64,000 nt of DNA from Daphnia carinata. Its lineage: Eukaryota; Arthropoda; Branchiopoda; Diplostraca; Daphniidae. The notes below the pieces were generated by a model. The model made no database searches, was not told the origin of the DNA, and saw nothing but the letters and a program-made list of their open reading frames with translations. Position numbers and translations under genes: made by a program. Position 1 is the stretch's first letter; each line of letters begins with the position of its first letter. The DNA lies in NCBI RefSeq assembly GCF_022539665.2, contig NC_081336.1, positions 496,001 to 560,000 on the forward strand, read 5' to 3'. Below, piece by piece: positions 62,879-64,000 of this stretch.

Positions 62879-64000
62879 AGAAATAGACGGGGGTAGTATA
62901 TAGATGCGGCGCCATCTTTTTATGCACTAGATGCGCCCAGGAGTCCCCAAACTCAAGTCCTCCCAGGAAATGATTCGTTTTTTTTTTCATTTTATTTTAT
63001 TTTTTTTTTTTTGGTCGTCTCCATCTTGTTGACGAACACGAGAAGGAGGATCATAAAATGGTAACTTTGGAGAGTTGGCGATCAATCGGTGCATTGACAT
63101 TCGCCTTTTATGCCCAACCCATTTTTCCTTCCCTTTTTTTTGTTTTGTTTTGTTTTTTTTTTCTTTTTGATTGGACGTTTTTACGACACGTTCGTACGAA
63201 ACTGGCGCAAAAAGAAAAAGTTCTGAATGTTTTGAATTTTTTTGTTGAGAAAGAAACAAGTGCGTCTGGTACGTTTTCATGCGTTTTCCTCTGTCGGTTA
63301 ATAACAGTGTCAGATGACAAGTGGGTGTCAATAGAGATGCGACCATTGTTATCCCTTACCACTTTTATTTTCGGGTCTGCCTCTTTTTTTTTTCTTTTTT
63401 CTTTTTTTTTTTAGAAGGAAAAGAAAACGAAACGTATTTGCCTTGTTTTCGGTGGTAGTGGCGCACAAATGGACGCACAATTTCACGTGAGGGTCATATA
63501 TGTATATCGGACGAGAAAGAAGATATCATAATAAAATGGGGAAGGGGAGGGGGCGAGAGAGAGAGAGAGGCAAATGATTTTTTTTTTATTTTATTTTTTT
63601 TTTCTTGAGCGGCAAAGGGAAAAAGAAGCGGAGTAATCTGTGGCGGCGGCGAGTTTGACTTTGTAGGTGAGCGCTGGCGCGCGCGCGCGCGCTCTCTCGC
63701 CTTGCCTGCTGCTGCTGCTGAAATCTAACGTCCCCGTCGCACCGCGTTCCCTTCCAGACACACGAGAGAGAAATAGAAAGAGAGTTTTTCGTTGTAATCC
63801 GGCTGGTCGATTCCGCATCACGCGCAAGCGCAAAAAATCAAGAGAGAGAGAGAGAGAGAGAGTTCAAGAAAGAAATGAATATATATTTTTTCAAAAGAAA
63901 AAAGGAAAAAGACACAATGGAAGGGACTTGTCTTTTGATGGGATTCACCGCGAAGGGAAGAAAATAGCCCGACAATTGACAGGCGATTAATAAGATGGTT
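61614..64000 (+). other. Probable intron of the right-end gene, rich in homopolymers
   Basis: No further exon could be supported. Contains a G run at ~61679-61695, T runs at 61740, 62102, 62318 and 62998, an A run of about 30 at 62846, an alternating CG tract at 63676-63691 and GA repeats at 63555 and 63841. The density of simple sequence is far above the rest of the window. Confidence 0.5.

Noticed and set aside
62846-62880. A-run of about 30 as a retroposed gene tail
   Set aside because: No coding remnant upstream and no target-site duplication; many similar runs occur nearby, so it is simple sequence.

Overview
The window looks like a branchiopod crustacean nuclear chromosome, most likely Daphnia or a close relative. 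Genes are split by many short introns (often 55-75 bp) with GT-AG borders, and intergenic DNA is AT-rich and full of homopolymers. The proteins are typical of arthropods: a sidestep-family immunoglobulin protein, a VEGFR/PDGFR-like receptor kinase and a tandem cluster of trypsin-like proteases. The species call is inference; no ribosomal or mitochondrial marker is present. I built the exon models by hand from splice sites and checked that phases and total lengths close.

Left part (1-20 kb): a sidestep-like cell-surface protein on the minus strand runs off the left edge. It is followed by a large gene-poor stretch, then a plus-strand Golgi sulfotransferase (Gal3ST type) whose frame breaks at an A7 run, and then an orphan ORF with three 73-residue repeats.

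Middle (20-40 kb): a 21-exon, 1888-residue ARFGEF3/BIG3 homologue on the plus strand. Next come two related minus-strand genes for secreted acidic N-glycosylated proteins of unknown function (A and B), each with its own TATA box; copy A carries a one-base frame break at an A6 run. They are followed by a zeta-crystallin-type quinone reductase (minus) and a 15-exon receptor tyrosine kinase with four Ig domains and HGD instead of HRD in the catalytic loop (minus).

Right part (40-55 kb): five plus-strand trypsin-like serine proteases, each with eight coding exons and an 18-base first coding exon. Four of them carry a Thr/Lys/Pro-rich insert inside the catalytic domain. They fall into two alternating classes (T1/T3/T5 and T2/T4) that differ in core promoter, disulfides and upstream DNA, and pseudo-exons and duplicated flanks lie between them. 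This is the most unusual region.

Right end (55-64 kb): a TTI2 homologue (plus), an AIP co-chaperone homologue (minus), and the 5' part of a plus-strand gene with poly-Ala, poly-His, poly-Ser and poly-Gly tracts that resembles a developmental transcription factor but has no recognisable DNA-binding domain in the window. The last 2.4 kb is probably its intron and contains many long homopolymers.
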